From contig NZ_QUOT01000001.1 in NCBI RefSeq assembly GCF_003390375.1, positions 2,852,001 through 2,916,000 of the forward strand: a DNA stretch of 64,000 bases. Direction: 5' to 3'. The position numbers and the translations under genes were made by a program. Position 1 is the stretch's first letter. Each line of letters begins with the position of its first letter. Origin of the DNA: Thalassotalea euphylliae (GTDB taxonomy: Bacteria; Pseudomonadota; Gammaproteobacteria; Enterobacterales; Alteromonadaceae). Below are positions 63,763-64,000 of this stretch, piece by piece. Under the pieces are notes generated by a model. The model saw only the letters and a program-made list of their open reading frames with translations, did no database searches and was not told the DNA's origin.

Positions 63763-64000
63763 TGGCTACCTTGCGTGTTGAGCTGGGTGAGCGTAGTTAC
63801 CCAATATATATTGCGCCGAGACTACTTGAGCAAAGCAGTCCGCTCGCTCAACACATCAAATCAAAGCGCGTTTGCGTTATTTCAAACGACATTGTATTTC
63901 CCCTATACGGCGAGAAGCTGCTCGCTGCACTAACCGATTTTCAAGTAGATTACTTGGTATTACCAGATGGTGAGCAAGAAAAAAGCTTAGCCAACTTCGA
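63762..64000 (+). CDS. aroB: 3-dehydroquinate synthase, N-terminal fragment
   Basis: The ATG overlaps the aroK stop codon (TAATG). The frame stays open to the window end, giving 79 residues: an N-terminal LRVELGERSYPIYI, RVCVISNDIVFPLYG and LVLPDGEQEKSL, which match the NAD-binding start of AroB, the second shikimate-pathway enzyme. The rest lies beyond the window. Confidence 0.93.
   Translation, partial: MATLRVELGERSYPIYIAPRLLEQSSPLAQHIKSKRVCVISNDIVFPLYGEKLLAALTDFQVDYLVLPDGEQEKSLANF

Noticed and set aside
1..64000. Mobile elements, CRISPR, phage or defence islands
   Set aside because: I found no transposase, integrase, regularly spaced repeats or foreign-looking composition; gene order is conserved housekeeping throughout.

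Overview
The window is a typical chromosomal segment of a marine gammaproteobacterium. Protein flavour and gene order point to Alteromonadales, probably Colwelliaceae (Thalassotalea or Colwellia-like); this is a by-eye judgement. Supporting context: the queG-nnr-tsaE-amiB-mutL-miaA-hfq-hflX-hflKC-purA run, pilMNOPQ-aroKB next to a divergent mrcA, metJ/metBLF, and an arginine cluster with the argH(A) fusion. I see no rRNA, tRNA, CRISPR array, insertion sequence or prophage.

Layout. 1-1.7 kb: end of secB, gpsA, then trmL on the other strand. 1.8-8.5 kb: a lysophospholipase-like hydrolase, a Cpx-type envelope stress system (cpxA, cpxR, divergent cpxP-like gene with a textbook CpxR box), and a BlaI-type repressor with an M56 peptidase that carries a TonB-like C-terminus. 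8.6-12.1 kb: GDPD, psd and rsgA on the minus strand, orn divergent. 12.2-14.4 kb: an MJ1255-type glycosyltransferase overlapping a PAP2 phosphatase operon, and a DUF4442 thioesterase-fold protein. 14.7-18.6 kb: a 1,218-residue membrane protein that looks like a hybrid histidine kinase with every phospho-acceptor position replaced, followed by a DUF1289 protein. 18.7-32.1 kb: the queG/nnr/tsaE/amiB/mutL/miaA/hfq/hflX/hflK/hflC superoperon, a lone type IV pseudopilin, and purA.

32.6-39.1 kb: a short malic enzyme, then metJ divergent from metB-metL-metF, with arrays of MetJ boxes between metJ and metB. 39.3-40.7 kb: an unrecognised 487-residue cytoplasmic protein. 41.3-48.9 kb: argC-argB-argF-argG-argH(A)-argA, covering most of arginine synthesis from glutamate; argD and argE are not in the window. 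49.3-50.1 kb: a PEP-CTERM surface protein behind a sigma-54-like promoter. 50.2-55.1 kb: a four-gene minus-strand operon (glycerate kinase, HAD phosphatase, GpgS-type glycosyltransferase, GH13_18 phosphorylase) that together could make and recycle the compatible solute glucosylglycerate. 55.5-64 kb: mrcA (PBP1A), divergent pilMNOPQ, aroK and the start of aroB.

Most of the window is housekeeping. The parts worth a second look are the pseudo-hybrid kinase, the closed glucosylglycerate cycle, the sigma-54/PEP-CTERM gene, the doubled N-acetylglutamate synthase capacity, the BlaI/M56-TonB pair, the orphan pseudopilin and the 487-residue unknown.
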